Assembly (NCBI GenBank): GCA_013388855.1
Contig: JACAEM010000026.1
Location: 60,016 to 124,015 of the forward strand
Source: Chloroflexota bacterium
Lineage (GTDB): Bacteria > Chloroflexota > Anaerolineae > Anaerolineales > Villigracilaceae
Direction of reading: 5' to 3'
DNA length: 64,000 bases
The position numbers and the translations under genes were made by a program. The stretch's first letter is position 1. The number at the start of each line of letters is the position of its first letter. The notes under the pieces were generated by a model. That model had not been told where the DNA came from and did no database searches. It was given only the letters and a program-made list of their open reading frames with translations. Shown here one piece after another: positions 63,884 through 64,000 of the stretch.

Positions 63884-64000
63884 TCACACAGTAGAGAGGT
63901 CCCAGTCTTCGTAGATTTTGGGGACATCGTTGAGGAGGCGGCGGGTGTAGGGGTGGGAGGGGCGGAGGATGACCTCGTCGGCGGAGCCGCTTTCGACGAA
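63884..64000 (-). CDS. C-terminal end of oligopeptide/oligosaccharide-type ABC ATPase (partial)
   Basis: The last 38 codons of a gene that enters from outside the window. The minus strand reads [20 protein letters not shown], then [18 protein letters not shown] and TGA. The E-G-xADEVxxxPxHPYTRxLL pattern is the C-terminal hallmark of DppD/DppF/OppF-type ATPases, which also serve cello-oligosaccharide importers in many bacteria. Position before GH4 suggests uptake of the sugars handled by this locus. Confidence 0.82.
   Translation of the reverse strand, partial: FVESGSADEVILRPSHPYTRRLLNDVPKIYEDWDLSTV

Overview
The window is ordinary bacterial chromosome of medium-high G+C. It most resembles a member of the Chloroflexota, class Anaerolineae. 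This is inferred from the mix of protein families: an ADP-forming acyl-CoA synthetase fused to an acetyltransferase, very large secreted proteins built of Ig, cadherin-like, beta-helix and LamG modules, a GH94/GH3/GH1/GH4 sugar locus, and several genes with a -10 box right at the start codon. I saw no tRNA, rRNA, CRISPR array, insertion sequence or phage gene.

Region 1 (1-15 kb) is housekeeping. On the minus strand lie cstA (cut by the window edge), a thioredoxin-like protein, panE, a DUF503 protein and a HIT-like protein. On the plus strand lie folC (interrupted by one in-frame TAG), lon, a short-chain dehydrogenase, an M24 peptidase, a DinB protein and a GNAT protein (the last four closely packed in two overlapping pairs), then the acyl-CoA synthetase/GNAT fusion and a 3-methyladenine DNA glycosylase.

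Region 2 (15.2-48.8 kb) is the notable part. It holds four giant secreted proteins (about 1347, 3317, 3086 and 2874 residues) and one small membrane-anchored protein (258 residues), all on the plus strand. They share modules. A duplicated C-terminal 'GWNLVSF' module ends the first three. An 'SSFYG' beta-sandwich occurs in the first, second and fourth giants and in the small protein. Cadherin-like units recur in three of the giants. The second giant carries two complete-looking solute-binding-protein folds (BMP type and family 5) inside one secreted chain. The third carries four LamG domains and a metallophosphoesterase. The fourth is a 22-unit cadherin-like array with a four-unit higher-order repeat. 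The first two genes share a structured 5' leader, and the first and third share a 12-bp palindrome upstream. Strong hairpins follow every giant gene.

Region 3 (48.9-51.6 kb) holds an alpha/beta hydrolase, an MFS transporter and a metallo-beta-lactamase-fold hydrolase on the plus strand.

Region 4 (51.7-64 kb) is a minus-strand locus for beta-linked gluco-oligosaccharides. In transcription order: end of an oligopeptide-type ABC ATPase, GH4, a solute-binding-like protein without signal peptide, a GH5-like enzyme, a ChbG/YdjC deacetylase, GH3, GH94 cellobiose phosphorylase, a mutarotase-like DUF4380 protein and GH1. None of the enzymes shows a signal peptide, so the locus probably takes up oligosaccharides and breaks them down in the cytoplasm by phosphorolysis and hydrolysis. 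The giant surface proteins next to it could bind polymer or cells outside, but nothing in the sequence proves a link.
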